Assembly (NCBI RefSeq): GCF_029911635.1
Contig: NZ_JARYTI010000005.1
Location: forward strand, 62,001 to 126,000
Length of the DNA stretch: 64,000 bases
Origin: Sphingomonas sp. AR_OL41
Lineage (GTDB): Bacteria; Pseudomonadota; Alphaproteobacteria; Sphingomonadales; Sphingomonadaceae
Reading direction: 5' to 3'
Positions 1 to 9,470 of this stretch are shown piece after piece. Numbering within the stretch: position 1 is the stretch's first letter; the number at the start of each line of letters is the position of its first letter. The notes beneath the pieces were generated by a model. That model ran no database searches. It saw nothing but the letters and a program-made list of their open reading frames with translations, and was not told the DNA's origin. The position numbers and the translations under genes are program-made.

Positions 1-1
1 G

Positions 2-541
2 TTGCCGCTCATCAAGCGCAGCGGCCGTGGCGGCCATGTCGTCAATGTCGCCTCGATGGCGGCGTATCTCTCAGGACCGCAGGCCGGCATCTACACCGCG
101 AGCAAATTCGCCGTTCGCGGACTGACCGAATCGCTGCGCTACAATCTCGCCCCGTACGGCATCGGCTGTTCGCTGATGTGCCCCGGCCTCACTCGCACGA
201 ATGCCTGGGACAGCGCGCTGAAACGCCCCGACACCTATGCGAGTTCGGGCTTCGCGGCGCTCGACCGCGACGAGCTGGAGACATTCGGCACGGCCTTTCT
301 GGCCGGGATGGACCCGCTCGAGGTCGGCGAGAAAACGCTCGCCGGCATGACGCGCAACGATGCGGTGATCTTCACCCACCCGGAATTTGCCGAGGATTTC
401 CGCGAGATCTACGAAGCGAGCATCGCCGCGCTGCCCGACGAGCCAGTGCCGGAAGGACGACGCGAGATCGAACGATTGCGCCGCGCCGCCGCGCGTGCTG
501 CCGCTTCGGGCCAGGCAATCGGCCTCTCCGACCTGACCTAG
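2..541 (+). CDS. SDR-family oxidoreductase, C-terminal part (5' end outside window)
   Basis: This is the C-terminal ~179 residues of a classical short-chain dehydrogenase; its Rossmann N-terminus lies before base 1. Visible family marks are the catalytic serine in NVASMAAY and the YTASK active-site motif, followed by the substrate-loop CPG motif. The C-terminal extension (HPEF motif, then a charged helix rich in Arg/Ala) is shared with the SDRs at 13.9-15.7 kb and is typical of the LigD/LigL C-alpha-dehydrogenase group of sphingomonads, which oxidise the benzylic alcohol of lignin beta-aryl ethers. That substrate is an inference from family and context. The stop codon shares the palindrome CTAG with the stop of the convergent gene at 538-1329. 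Confidence 0.85.
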   Translation: MPLIKRSGRGGHVVNVASMAAYLSGPQAGIYTASKFAVRGLTESLRYNLAPYGIGCSLMCPGLTRTNAWDSALKRPDTYASSGFAALDRDELETFGTAFLAGMDPLEVGEKTLAGMTRNDAVIFTHPEFAEDFREIYEASIAALPDEPVPEGRREIERLRRAAARAAASGQAIGLSDLT

Positions 542-1329
542 AACCAATAGGCGATCGCGCGCATCTCGATCGACGCACGGGGCGGCACGTCGGCCGGGCA
601 ATCCGGATCGTCGAACGCGACGTGGGGTACCGAGTGTGCGCGCGCGGGATCGCTGTCATTGGTCTTGAACATGATCACCTCGTCGCGCCCGAGATCGCGA
701 AACCAGTGCCAGCGATGGGTTTGCGAATGCGCAACGACCAGCCCCTCGAACGACCAGACATCCTCGCCGTCGCGATCGAAAACGGCGTCCGCCGCTAGCA
801 GGTCGCCTTCGCTGACGCTGCGCGCATCGCACAGCGCAAGCGGCACGTCCTGCGGCGCGGGAGAGAGCGCGCGCCAGATATTATAATGCGCGATACGACG
901 CGCCGGCGGGCGCCCCTCGGGGTGCGACCGGGCGGAAAACTGCGTCGCCGTCGCATCCGAAATGTCGATATGCGCAAAGCGCGCGGGACGGGAATTATCG
1001 AGCGCACCCGACAGCGAGGATCGTTCGGCGAATCGCAACACACCGGCGCCCGTAACCACCACCGCTTCGGCACCGGTGACGTCACGAACCAGTGACCCGA
1101 TCTCGTCGGGATGGATTTTTGCGACCTCGGCCGCGTCGGCGAAATCTGCAACCGCGCTGCGGTGCGGCACCAAAGCAAACCCTTGCGCATCGAGCGACGT
1201 CGCCAAGGCACGCGACTCGATGATCGTCATCGGCGTCGGCGAGAGAATGACGGTATCTCTACTCGAATCATTGGCGAAATACCGCATCCGCGGCTGATCT
1301 CGCGCCACATAATTGATCATCGCCTCCAT
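538..1329 (-). CDS. CmcJ/NvfI-like oxidoreductase, copy 1
   Basis: A protein of about 263 residues beginning MEAMINYVAR; a second start (MINYVAR) lies 9 bases further in. It resembles the CmcJ/NvfI family of putative metal-dependent oxygenases known mainly from fungal and antibiotic pathways. Supporting features are an HIDIS segment (possible His/Asp metal ligands), a conserved YNIWRALSPAPQDVPLALCD block, then a His-rich HRWHWF stretch followed by DEVIMFKTND. The same layout is found in the paralogue at 20.7-21.6 kb. The in-frame extension upstream of Met 1329 is low-complexity and was rejected. The gene is convergent with the SDR and divergent from the receptor gene. The substrate is unknown; a role in aromatic metabolism is inferred from position only. 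Confidence 0.7.
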   Translation of the reverse strand: MEAMINYVARDQPRMRYFANDSSRDTVILSPTPMTIIESRALATSLDAQGFALVPHRSAVADFADAAEVAKIHPDEIGSLVRDVTGAEAVVVTGAGVLRFAERSSLSGALDNSRPARFAHIDISDATATQFSARSHPEGRPPARRIAHYNIWRALSPAPQDVPLALCDARSVSEGDLLAADAVFDRDGEDVWSFEGLVVAHSQTHRWHWFRDLGRDEVIMFKTNDSDPARAHSVPHVAFDDPDCPADVPPRASIEMRAIAYWF

Positions 1330-1556
1330 CGCGCGCCACCCTCTTCTCGATCCCGATGACCAATGCTGCGCAGCATTTCCGCAACAAGCAATTGGGGATC
1401 CGCCAAGGCAGGAAGTGCTTATAGTGGTAGTTTCGCTACTTCTTGTCCGCCACCTTTTGGTATGTCTTACTGACATCGAGGCGGCACTGGCCGGCTCACT
1501 AAAAGCCACGATCCATCAAAGGACGGGCTTACCAGATTCATGGGGGAGGAGCTTTG

Positions 1557-4055
1557 ATGCACCATATTATCCACACCCGCAGGTTCACGCGCTTGCTCGC
1601 GTCCGCCTCGCTATCGAGCCTGTTGCTCGCCACACCGGCGCTTGCGCAGACGCAATCGACGCCGCCGGCCACACCGCCGGCAGATCAGGCCGCCGCCAGC
1701 GATCAGACGACGACCCAGGATATCATCGTCACGGCGCAGTTCCGACAGACGCGGCTGCAGGACACCCCGATTTCGATCACCGCGGTCAATGCCGCGGAAC
1801 TCGAGGCAAAGAACCAGACCAATCTCGCCCAGGTCGCCGACACGGCGCCGAACGTGTCGCTCAAGCCGCAAGGCGCGTCGTTCGGCCCGTCGATCGTCGC
1901 CTCGATCCGCGGCGTGGGCCAGAATGATTTCAACCCGGCCTATGAGCCCGGCGTCGGTATCTACATCGACGATGTCTATTATCCGCAACTGACCGGCGCG
2001 GTGTTCGACCTGCTCGATCTCGACCGCATCGAGATCCTGCGCGGCCCCCAGGGCACGCTCGCTGGGCGGAACTCCGAAGGCGGCTCGATCAAGATGTATT
2101 CGAAGAAGCCGACCGGCGAGAATGGCGGCTTCGTCGAGGCGACCTATGGTTCGCGCCACATGATCGGCGTGCGCGCCGCCGCCGATTTCAAGCTCACCAA
2201 CAATCTGTTCGGCCGCGTCTCAGGCGTGTTCAAGCAGCAGGACGGCTTTGTCGATCGTATCGACTATGGCTGCGCCAATCCGGGCAGCGGCATCGCATCG
2301 ACCCGCTCGCCGGGCGATTGCCGCATCAGCCGGCTGGGCGGCGTTGGTTATCAGGCGGTCCGCGGCATGCTGCGCTGGCAACCGACCGACGCGCTCGAGG
2401 TCAATTTGATCGGCGACTATACGCACGACGAACACACAATCGCGGGCGAAGTGTTGCTCGCAACCTCGACGCTCAACACCCCGAATCTGAACGCCGCAGC
2501 GGGTGTTCCATATGATAACCGCTTCATCTGCGGCGCCTATTGCAACTACATCACGACGGGTCAGCCGGCCGGCACATGGGTGCCTCCGATCCCCGTCGAT
2601 CCCTATAATGCCGCCGGTACGAAGCTCGCCGCGACCTCGGGCACCGACCGCAGCCTGTACAATGGCTGGGGCGTATCGGGGCAGATCAACTATCAGCTCA
2701 ACGACGCGATCGCGCTCACATCGATCACCGGCTACCGCTCGTTCGATACGCGGTTCGATTCCGACGACGATCTGTCGCCGGCCAATGTCGGCTTCGGCGA
2801 GAACCACCTGACCAACTGGAGCGTCAGCGAGGAAGTGCGCGCCAATGTGAAGCTCTCCTCGACGCTCAACTTCACGCTCGGCGGCTATTATTTCAAGCAG
2901 AAGTCGGTCTACGATTCGATCCAGGACATCCGCTATGTCCCGGTCTATCCGCTGCAGTTCCGTCAGCCCGACCCGACGTCAGCCGACGCCAAGGCCGTTT
3001 TCGCGCATCTGTCCTGGGAGCCGATCACCGGCATGACCTTGAGTGGCGGCATCCGCTATACAGATGAGTCGAAACAGCAGACCTATTACCGGCTGAATTA
3101 CGACGGCACGGTCAACGCCTTCCTCGATCCCGTCGGGGCGGCCTATGGCATCGGCTATTCGGGACCCGATACCAAGAACAAATTCGGTGGCGGCACGGTC
3201 ACCTCACTGTCGGGCCTGACCGCGCAATATGCCGCCAAGCGGTGGGACTACCGCGCGGCGATCGACTATCGCTTCTCACCCGCACTGCTGGTCTATGCCT
3301 CCTTCTCGACAGGCTTCAAGGGCGGCGGCAGCAACCCGCGGCCGTTCAATACCAAGCAGGTCATCCCGTTCGCACCCGAGCAGCTGAACGCATATGAAAT
3401 CGGCTTCAAGGCGGATCTGTTCGATCGCAAGCTGCGCTTCAACGTTTCGGGATTCATCAACAAGTACAAGGATATCCAGATCCCGGTCAGTTCCTGCCCG
3501 GACGCGCCATGTGCTGCACGGCTCAATGCCGGTGCCGGGACGATCAAGGGCTTCGAAGCCGAGTTGACGGCGTTCCCGGTTCCCGGTCTCTCGATCGATG
3601 CGTCGCTCAGCTACCTCACCTTCGCCTATGATCCGAACTCGCTGAACGCGGCCGCCACCTATCCCACCAATGCCGGCGGCATTCTGCCGAACGATCCCAC
3701 GACCGTCCCGCCGTGGAAGGCGACCTTCGGTGCGCAGTACAAGATCGACCTCGGCAATGCCGGGAGCCTGACGCCGCGCTTCGACGTCAACTATCAGGCC
3801 AAGCAATATACCGGCCCGACCGTCGTCAGTGGGACGCGGCTCCTTAACTTCATCCCGTCCTACACGCTGGCCAACGCGCGGCTGACATGGACCAATGCCG
3901 ACCAGAATCTCGACATCTCGCTTGCGGCGAACAACCTGTTCGACAAATATTATCTCCTGACGATCTTCGATCTACGCGGCGCCGGCGCCGGCTTCCGCAA
4001 GGGCCGGCCGGGAACGCCGCAGGAGTTCTCGATCTCGATCAAGAAGAAGTTCTGA
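1557..4055 (+). CDS. TonB-dependent outer-membrane receptor
   Basis: An outer-membrane energised importer of 832 residues. It starts with a signal peptide ending near ATPALAQ, a short Thr/Pro/Gln-rich linker and a TonB box (DIIVTAQ), followed by the plug domain and a long beta-barrel ending in phenylalanine (SISIKKKF). ATG 1557 is preferred over the TTG immediately before it because GGGGGAGGAG lies at proper spacing upstream. The 227-bp gap to the divergent gene contains the promoters and a small dyad (GTAG...CTAC) near 1434. Its place at the head of an aromatic catabolic island suggests import of a lignin-derived or related hydrophobic compound, but receptor specificity cannot be read from the sequence. 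A terminator follows. Confidence 0.93.
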   Translation: MHHIIHTRRFTRLLASASLSSLLLATPALAQTQSTPPATPPADQAAASDQTTTQDIIVTAQFRQTRLQDTPISITAVNAAELEAKNQTNLAQVADTAPNVSLKPQGASFGPSIVASIRGVGQNDFNPAYEPGVGIYIDDVYYPQLTGAVFDLLDLDRIEILRGPQGTLAGRNSEGGSIKMYSKKPTGENGGFVEATYGSRHMIGVRAAADFKLTNNLFGRVSGVFKQQDGFVDRIDYGCANPGSGIASTRSPGDCRISRLGGVGYQAVRGMLRWQPTDALEVNLIGDYTHDEHTIAGEVLLATSTLNTPNLNAAAGVPYDNRFICGAYCNYITTGQPAGTWVPPIPVDPYNAAGTKLAATSGTDRSLYNGWGVSGQINYQLNDAIALTSITGYRSFDTRFDSDDDLSPANVGFGENHLTNWSVSEEVRANVKLSSTLNFTLGGYYFKQKSVYDSIQDIRYVPVYPLQFRQPDPTSADAKAVFAHLSWEPITGMTLSGGIRYTDESKQQTYYRLNYDGTVNAFLDPVGAAYGIGYSGPDTKNKFGGGTVTSLSGLTAQYAAKRWDYRAAIDYRFSPALLVYASFSTGFKGGGSNPRPFNTKQVIPFAPEQLNAYEIGFKADLFDRKLRFNVSGFINKYKDIQIPVSSCPDAPCAARLNAGAGTIKGFEAELTAFPVPGLSIDASLSYLTFAYDPNSLNAAATYPTNAGGILPNDPTTVPPWKATFGAQYKIDLGNAGSLTPRFDVNYQAKQYTGPTVVSGTRLLNFIPSYTLANARLTWTNADQNLDISLAANNLFDKYYLLTIFDLRGAGAGFRKGRPGTPQEFSISIKKKF

Positions 4056-4079
4056 CCGCCCATTTCCGGGCGATCTGGC

Positions 4080-4110
4080 GGGGCGGCCCTTATCGGCCGC
4101 CCCCCCCTTT
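4080..4110 (+). terminator. Rho-independent terminator after TonB receptor
   Basis: A perfect 9-bp GC stem (GGGGCGGCC / GGCCGCCCC) with a 6-base loop, followed by a short T-tract at 4107-4110. It separates the receptor from the downstream GST operon. Confidence 0.75.
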
Positions 4111-4172
4111 TGACCCGGTAACTCAGGCGCCCACCGGCCGCGTTGCCGGCAGACCAAAGGCGATACCCCCGA

Positions 4173-4952
4173 ATGACCGCCGAAACCGATCGCGTTACGC
4201 TCTATCATTGGGAGCCCAACGCCAATTCGGGCAAACCGATGCTCACGTTGTTTGAGAAGGGCGTCGCTTTCGACAGCCACTATCTCGATCTGCTCAATTT
4301 CGACCAGCACAAGCCCGATTATCTGGCGATCAACCCGCTGGGGACGATCCCCGCCATGACGCATGGCGACCGGGTGCTGACCGAATCCACCGCGATCATG
4401 GAATATGTCGATCAGGCCTTTGCCGGCCCGCGACTGATGCCCGACGACCCGGTCGATCGCTGGCGGGTGCGCTGGTGGATGAAATTTATGGACCAGTGGC
4501 TCGCGCCGAGTTTCTCGATGATCGGCTGGAGCGTCTTCGTCGGCCCCTCGGTGCGGCAGCGCGATCCAGCAGAACTCGACGCCGCGATCGAACGCATTCC
4601 GATGCCCGAGCGCCGCGTTGCCTGGCGCAAGGCGATCAGCGGTGCCTTTTCGCCCGAGGAGATGGCTGAATCGCAGCGTCGTGTCGCGCTGGGTATCGGT
4701 TTTCTCGAACAAGCGCTCGGCGAGCGTGAATGGCTCGCCTCGGACAGCTACAGCCTTGCCGACATCAACGGCTTCAACCTTGGTTATGCGCTGCCGCTGT
4801 CGCAGCCGCATCTCTCAAACGACGAGCTGACACCGAACATCATGCGCTGGCTGCGCGCGATCTATGCCCGCCCCGCCACCCGGGCATGCTGGGCGATGGG
4901 CCGCACCGACATGGCGAAGCGCGTGAAGATCCTGGAAAGCGAGCCGGCATGA
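4173..4952 (+). CDS. Glutathione S-transferase, LigF/BaeA-like beta-etherase subunit
   Basis: A GST of 259 residues with an N-terminal thioredoxin-fold domain (YHWEPNANSG at the glutathione site, NPLGTIPAM cis-proline loop, ESTAIMEYVD) and an all-helical C-terminal domain (ADINGFN). It belongs to the LigF-like branch of sphingomonad GSTs that cleave beta-O-4 aryl ethers by glutathione attack. The stop overlaps the start of the next, more divergent GST gene (ATGA at 4949-4952). Such a translationally coupled pair recalls the heterodimeric beta-etherase BaeAB of Novosphingobium; this is an inference from arrangement and family only. It is first in an operon running to 11863. Confidence 0.85.
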   Translation: MTAETDRVTLYHWEPNANSGKPMLTLFEKGVAFDSHYLDLLNFDQHKPDYLAINPLGTIPAMTHGDRVLTESTAIMEYVDQAFAGPRLMPDDPVDRWRVRWWMKFMDQWLAPSFSMIGWSVFVGPSVRQRDPAELDAAIERIPMPERRVAWRKAISGAFSPEEMAESQRRVALGIGFLEQALGEREWLASDSYSLADINGFNLGYALPLSQPHLSNDELTPNIMRWLRAIYARPATRACWAMGRTDMAKRVKILESEPA

Positions 4953-5698
4953 ACATGATCCTCTATCACGGCGAGCCGAATGGCCCGTCGCTCACCGTGC
5001 TCGCTGCCGCGTTCGAAAAGCAGGTCGACCTGACGCTCGTCGGGATCGATCTCGCCGCCGGCGAGCGCCATGGCGGCACCGTACCGCGCGCCATGGAGGT
5101 CGATCAGTCGATCGAAGGCGAAGGTCCGGTGCTCGTCGTCGACGGCACACCGATGGCCGACAGCATATTCATTGCCTGCTATCTCGACGATCTCGGCACC
5201 GGCGCGTCGCTGCGACCCGCCGATCCCTATGCCCGGTGGCAGACCATGGCGTGGTGTCGTTATGTCATCGAGCGCATCGCCCCGGCCGCCGCTTATCTTG
5301 GCCTGAACCACACCCCACCACGGGCCGTCCCGGCCGGCATCGCCAGCATCGACCTGGCGGATCGCTGGCGCGATGCGGTCGAAGGACGTTTCGACCAGGG
5401 CAAGCTCGACGACAGCCGCAACAAAATCGCGCAGGGCGTCGACAAGGTCGAGGCGCAACTGGCCGACGGCTGCGCGTGGCTGATGGACGATTTCAGCATC
5501 GCCGATCTCGAAAGCTACGCCTGGCTGGCCGGCATGCCACAGCTGACCCCCGAGGCGTTCGCTTCCCATCCGCGGACCACAGCGTGGCTCGATCGGGTGA
5601 AGGCGCGGCCGTCGGTCGCGCGCGCCCTCGCGCTCGCAACCGTGCCCGCGCCTGAAACTGTCTGGGCGCCAGGCCCCGAAATCAATCGCTGGGGCTGA
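4949..5698 (+). CDS. Divergent GST-like protein, possible BaeB-like partner
   Basis: A protein of 249 residues starting MNMILYHGEPNGPS, at the same glutathione-site position as its neighbour. The middle of the thioredoxin-fold domain is degenerate: the usual NPxGxVP loop is replaced by GEGPVLVVDGTPMADS. The C-terminal helical domain is normal (DDFSIADLESYAWL). It is translationally coupled to the preceding GST. Loss of the canonical cis-Pro region while the helical domain is kept fits an auxiliary subunit of a heterodimer better than an independent transferase. An independent GST of unknown specificity is the alternative. Confidence 0.75.
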   Translation: MNMILYHGEPNGPSLTVLAAAFEKQVDLTLVGIDLAAGERHGGTVPRAMEVDQSIEGEGPVLVVDGTPMADSIFIACYLDDLGTGASLRPADPYARWQTMAWCRYVIERIAPAAAYLGLNHTPPRAVPAGIASIDLADRWRDAVEGRFDQGKLDDSRNKIAQGVDKVEAQLADGCAWLMDDFSIADLESYAWLAGMPQLTPEAFASHPRTTAWLDRVKARPSVARALALATVPAPETVWAPGPEINRWG

Positions 5699-5699
5699 G

Positions 5700-7262
5700 A
5701 TGCGCTCGATCGACTATTTCGACCAGGGTCACGATGTCGACCCCAATCGTACCGCGCTTGTCGACGTGGCCAGTGGCGAACGTCTGACGTTCGCCGAGGT
5801 CAAGTCGCTGACCGAGCGGATCGCCGCAGCGATGTATGCGGCCGGCTTCACCAATCAGCAGCCGGTCGCGCTTTACGGCCCCAACAGCGCCGCGATCATG
5901 GTCGCTCTGCTGGCGATCTGGCGCGCCAACGGCCAATGGGTGCCGGTCAATACGCGCAACGCGATCGATGCGAACGCGGCGTATCTTTCCTATGTGCGCT
6001 GCGGCTGGATGTTCTATCATTCGAGCATGGCCGAAGACGTGGCGGTCTTGCGCGAACGCTGCCCGACCCTGACCCATTTTGTCTGCCTCGACCGATCGAT
6101 CGGCGACGACCCGTCGCTTGATGCGTTTATTTCGACCGCGGCAGCCACGGCGCTGCCTGATTTCTCCGATCCCTTCGGCGCGCCGGACGACATTGTCGGT
6201 CTGTTCCCCACCGGCGGTACGACCGGGCCATCAAAGGGCGTTGTGGTGACGAACCTGGGCTGGGGCACGATGCTCGAAACCCTCGGCGCAGCCGTCGGCA
6301 GGGAGGTCGAGAACCCCGTTTCGCTCGTCGTCGCGCCGATAACCCATGCCGCCGGACCGGTCGCGCTCGGCACGATGGCGCTCGGCGCGACGCAGGTCAT
6401 CCTTCCCGGCTTCGATGCGGACCAGGTGCTGCAGACGATCGCGCAGCATCGCGTCACGCACATGTATCTGCCGCCGACCGCGCTTTACGGCGTGCTCGGT
6501 TCATCCGAACTGGGGCGACAGGACGTTTCGTCGCTACGCTATTTCATTCTCGTCGGCTCGCCAGTGTCGCCCGAAAAACTGCGCCAGGCCGTCACGGTCT
6601 TCGGTCCTTGCATGTGCCAGGCCTATGGCCAGGTCGAATCGCCGATGATCACGACATGGCTCCCGCCCGAAGTCGTCGCAGCCGCCGCGCGCGGCGAACA
6701 TCCCGAGCGGTTGGCAAGTTGCGGCCGTCCGACGCGGTCGGTGCAGGTCGGCATCATGGACGATGACGGCAATTTGCTGCCCGATGGCGAACGCGGCGAG
6801 ATTGTCGTGCGCGGCGTGCTGGTATCGAAGGAATATTTCGAGATGCCCGAGGCGACCGCGGAAGCGCGCCTGTTCGGCTGGCACCATACCGGCGACGTCG
6901 CCTACCGTGACGCCGATGGCTTCTACTATATCGTCGATCGCAAGAAGGACATGGTCGTGACGGGCGGTTTCAACGTCTTCACCGCCGAGGTCGAGGCGGC
7001 GATCACGGAGCTGCCAGAAGTGCGTGAATGCGCGGTGATCGGCATCCCGCACGACAAATGGGGCGAGGCGGTCCATGCGATCGTCGTCGCGGATGCGATC
7101 GAGGCGGAGGCTATCATCAGCCACGCCAAGGCGCGTCTGGGTGGCGTGAAGGCACCCAAGACCATCACCTTCGTCGATGACATCCCCCGGACACCGACGG
7201 GCAAGATGGACAAGAAGGCCTTGCGCGCTGATTATTGGCGCGGTGACCGGCTGGTGAATTGA
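5700..7262 (+). CDS. Acyl-/aryl-CoA synthetase (AMP-binding family)
   Basis: An adenylate-forming ligase of 520 residues that activates a carboxylate to its CoA thioester with ATP. Visible motifs are the P-loop-like FPTGGTTGPSKGV (about 170-182), the YGQVESP motif (A5-like), HTGDVAYRDADGFYYIVDRKKDM (A7-A8) and the catalytic lysine segment PRTPTGKMDKKAL near the C-terminus. The start follows the preceding stop by one base. In this operon of GSTs and oxidoreductases it probably activates an aromatic or phenylpropanoid acid. Fatty acid activation is the alternative. Confidence 0.88.
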   Translation: MRSIDYFDQGHDVDPNRTALVDVASGERLTFAEVKSLTERIAAAMYAAGFTNQQPVALYGPNSAAIMVALLAIWRANGQWVPVNTRNAIDANAAYLSYVRCGWMFYHSSMAEDVAVLRERCPTLTHFVCLDRSIGDDPSLDAFISTAAATALPDFSDPFGAPDDIVGLFPTGGTTGPSKGVVVTNLGWGTMLETLGAAVGREVENPVSLVVAPITHAAGPVALGTMALGATQVILPGFDADQVLQTIAQHRVTHMYLPPTALYGVLGSSELGRQDVSSLRYFILVGSPVSPEKLRQAVTVFGPCMCQAYGQVESPMITTWLPPEVVAAAARGEHPERLASCGRPTRSVQVGIMDDDGNLLPDGERGEIVVRGVLVSKEYFEMPEATAEARLFGWHHTGDVAYRDADGFYYIVDRKKDMVVTGGFNVFTAEVEAAITELPEVRECAVIGIPHDKWGEAVHAIVVADAIEAEAIISHAKARLGGVKAPKTITFVDDIPRTPTGKMDKKALRADYWRGDRLVN

Positions 7263-7281
7263 GCAGGTACGGGGCGAGAGG

Positions 7282-9447
7282 ATGTTGAGGATGAGGCGAT
7301 CGACGGGGAGACCTGGCGCGGCACTGATGGCGAGCACCGTGCTGGCTTTGGCTCTGGCTGCCTGTCATGCGACCGCCCCGTCAGGCCCCACTGTCGCGAT
7401 CTTGGCGAAGAGCGGCGTGACCGACGCCGGGATCGCCGCCCCCGAAAGCGGCGAGTGGCTAAGCTACGGTCGCGACTATAGCGAACAGCGCTTCTCGCCA
7501 CTGACCCAGATCAGCAGCGACAGCGTCGGCCAGCTTGGCCTTGCCTGGTCGGCGGACCTGGAAACCGCGCGCGGCCAGGAAGCGACACCGCTGATGCACA
7601 ATGGCACGCTCTACGTTTCGACCGCGTGGAGCATGGTCAAGGCCTATGACGCCGCGACCGGCAAGGCAAAATGGTCCTACGACCCCAAGGTGCCGCGTGC
7701 CACGCTGGCGCATGCATGCTGCGACGCGGTCAACCGCGGCGTCGCGCTCTATGGCGACAAACTCTATGTCGGGACGCTCGACGGCAGGTTGGTTGCGCTG
7801 GATCAGGCGACCGGACGGGTCGTGTGGGAGAAGGTCGTGGTCCCTAACCAGACCGACTATTCGATCACCGGTGCGCCCCGCATCGTCAAGGGGCGGGTGC
7901 TGATCGGCAGCGGTGGCGCGGAATATAAGGCGCGCGGTTATCTCGCGGCGTTCGACGCCGAAACCGGTGCCGAGGCGTGGCGCTTCCACACCGTACCCGG
8001 CAACCCCGCCGATGGTTTCGAGAACAAGGCTATGGAGGCCGCAGCCAAGACCTGGACCGGGGAATGGTGGAAGCTGGGCGGCGGCGGCACGGTGTGGGAT
8101 TCAATCACCTACGATCCCCGGCTCAACCTCGTCTTCTTCGGCACCGGCAATGCCGAACCCTGGAACCCGGCACCGACGGGCCGGACCGGCGACAGTCTCT
8201 ACACCTCGTCGATCGTTGCGGTGGATGCCGACACCGGCGCCTATGTCTGGCATTTCCAGGAGACGCCGGAAGATCGCTGGGACTTCGACAGCGACGCCCA
8301 GATCACCGTCGCCGACCTGACCATCGACGGCCAGCAGCGCCGCGTGCTGCTCCACGCGCCAAAGAACGGGGTGTTCTATGTGATCGATGCCAAGACCGGA
8401 CAGTTCATCTCCGGCAACCCGTTCGTCCCGGTCAACTGGGCCTCGTCGTTCGATCCCAAGACCGGTCGTCCCGCGATAAACCCCGCCGCGCGCTACGAAA
8501 AGTCGGCGGCGCCGTTCATCGGCCTGCCCGGTGCCGGCGGCGCACATAGCTGGCAACCGATGAGCTTCAACCCGAAGACCGGACTGGTCTATCTGCCGGC
8601 CAACATCGCTGGTTTCCCTTATGCGGCGGCCAAGGACTGGAAGCCGTCCGATATCGGCTTCCAGACCGCGCTCGACAGCGCCGCCACCGCGATGCCTGCC
8701 AATGCCGATGCGCGGGCCGGCGCGATGAAGGCGACGACCGGCGCGCTGATTGCCTGGGACCCTGTCGCAGGCAAGGTCCGCTGGACGGTGCCACAGGTCG
8801 GCCCGTGGAATGGCGGCACGCTGACCACCGCCGGCAATCTCGTCTTCCAGGGCAATGCCGAGGGCCAGTTCGTTGCCTATAGCGCCGACAAGGGCAGCAG
8901 GCTGTGGTCTTTCCCCGCCCAGACCGGGATTATCGCCGCGCCGATGACCTATGCCATAAACGGGCAGCAATATGTCGCGGTCCTCGCCGGGTGGGGCGGT
9001 GTCTGGGACATCGCCACCGGCGTGCTCGCGCGCAAATCGGGTTCGACGCGCAACATCAGCCGGCTACTGGTCTTCAAGCTCGGCGCCAAGGGCGCCCTGC
9101 CCCCGGCCCCGCCGATGACCAAACTCGTGCTCGATCCGCCCGCCTTCCACGGCACGCCCCAGCAGGTAGCGCGCGGCGGGCAACTTTATGGCCGCTACTG
9201 CAGCGTCTGCCACGGCGATGCCGCGGTGGCCGGCGGGCTCAACCCCGATCTCCGGCATTCGGGCGCGCTCAATGCTGCGGAAACGATCCGCACCGTGGTG
9301 ATCGACGGCGCGTTACACGAGAACGGCATGGTCTCGTTCAAGTCGGCGTTGACCGCCGCCGATGCCGAGGCGATCCGGCAATATCTCATCAGCCGGGCGA
9401 ACGAGGACAAGGCGCTCGAACTCCGCACCAAGCCCGCGCCCCGTTAA
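7282..9447 (+). CDS. PQQ-dependent quinohemoprotein alcohol dehydrogenase (lipoprotein)
   Basis: A periplasmic 721-residue enzyme with a lipoprotein-type signal (LAAC, Cys28), the eight-bladed PQQ propeller with the adjacent Cys-Cys pair (HACCDAV, 146-147) that sits over the cofactor, and tryptophan-docking repeats such as GKAKWSY. A C-terminal cytochrome c domain carries CSVCH (640-644). This is the type I/II quinohemoprotein layout that oxidises primary or aromatic alcohols and passes electrons to the respiratory chain. It could oxidise a lignin-derived alcohol outside the cytoplasm. Cofactor synthesis genes are not in the window. Confidence 0.92.
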   Translation: MLRMRRSTGRPGAALMASTVLALALAACHATAPSGPTVAILAKSGVTDAGIAAPESGEWLSYGRDYSEQRFSPLTQISSDSVGQLGLAWSADLETARGQEATPLMHNGTLYVSTAWSMVKAYDAATGKAKWSYDPKVPRATLAHACCDAVNRGVALYGDKLYVGTLDGRLVALDQATGRVVWEKVVVPNQTDYSITGAPRIVKGRVLIGSGGAEYKARGYLAAFDAETGAEAWRFHTVPGNPADGFENKAMEAAAKTWTGEWWKLGGGGTVWDSITYDPRLNLVFFGTGNAEPWNPAPTGRTGDSLYTSSIVAVDADTGAYVWHFQETPEDRWDFDSDAQITVADLTIDGQQRRVLLHAPKNGVFYVIDAKTGQFISGNPFVPVNWASSFDPKTGRPAINPAARYEKSAAPFIGLPGAGGAHSWQPMSFNPKTGLVYLPANIAGFPYAAAKDWKPSDIGFQTALDSAATAMPANADARAGAMKATTGALIAWDPVAGKVRWTVPQVGPWNGGTLTTAGNLVFQGNAEGQFVAYSADKGSRLWSFPAQTGIIAAPMTYAINGQQYVAVLAGWGGVWDIATGVLARKSGSTRNISRLLVFKLGAKGALPPAPPMTKLVLDPPAFHGTPQQVARGGQLYGRYCSVCHGDAAVAGGLNPDLRHSGALNAAETIRTVVIDGALHENGMVSFKSALTAADAEAIRQYLISRANEDKALELRTKPAPR

Positions 9448-9470
9448 GCGACGATAGGAAATTCAGGAAA

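Noticed and set aside
1425..1450. Small dyad GTAG...CTAC in the receptor promoter gap
   Set aside because: Short arms are expected by chance; no second copy was found.
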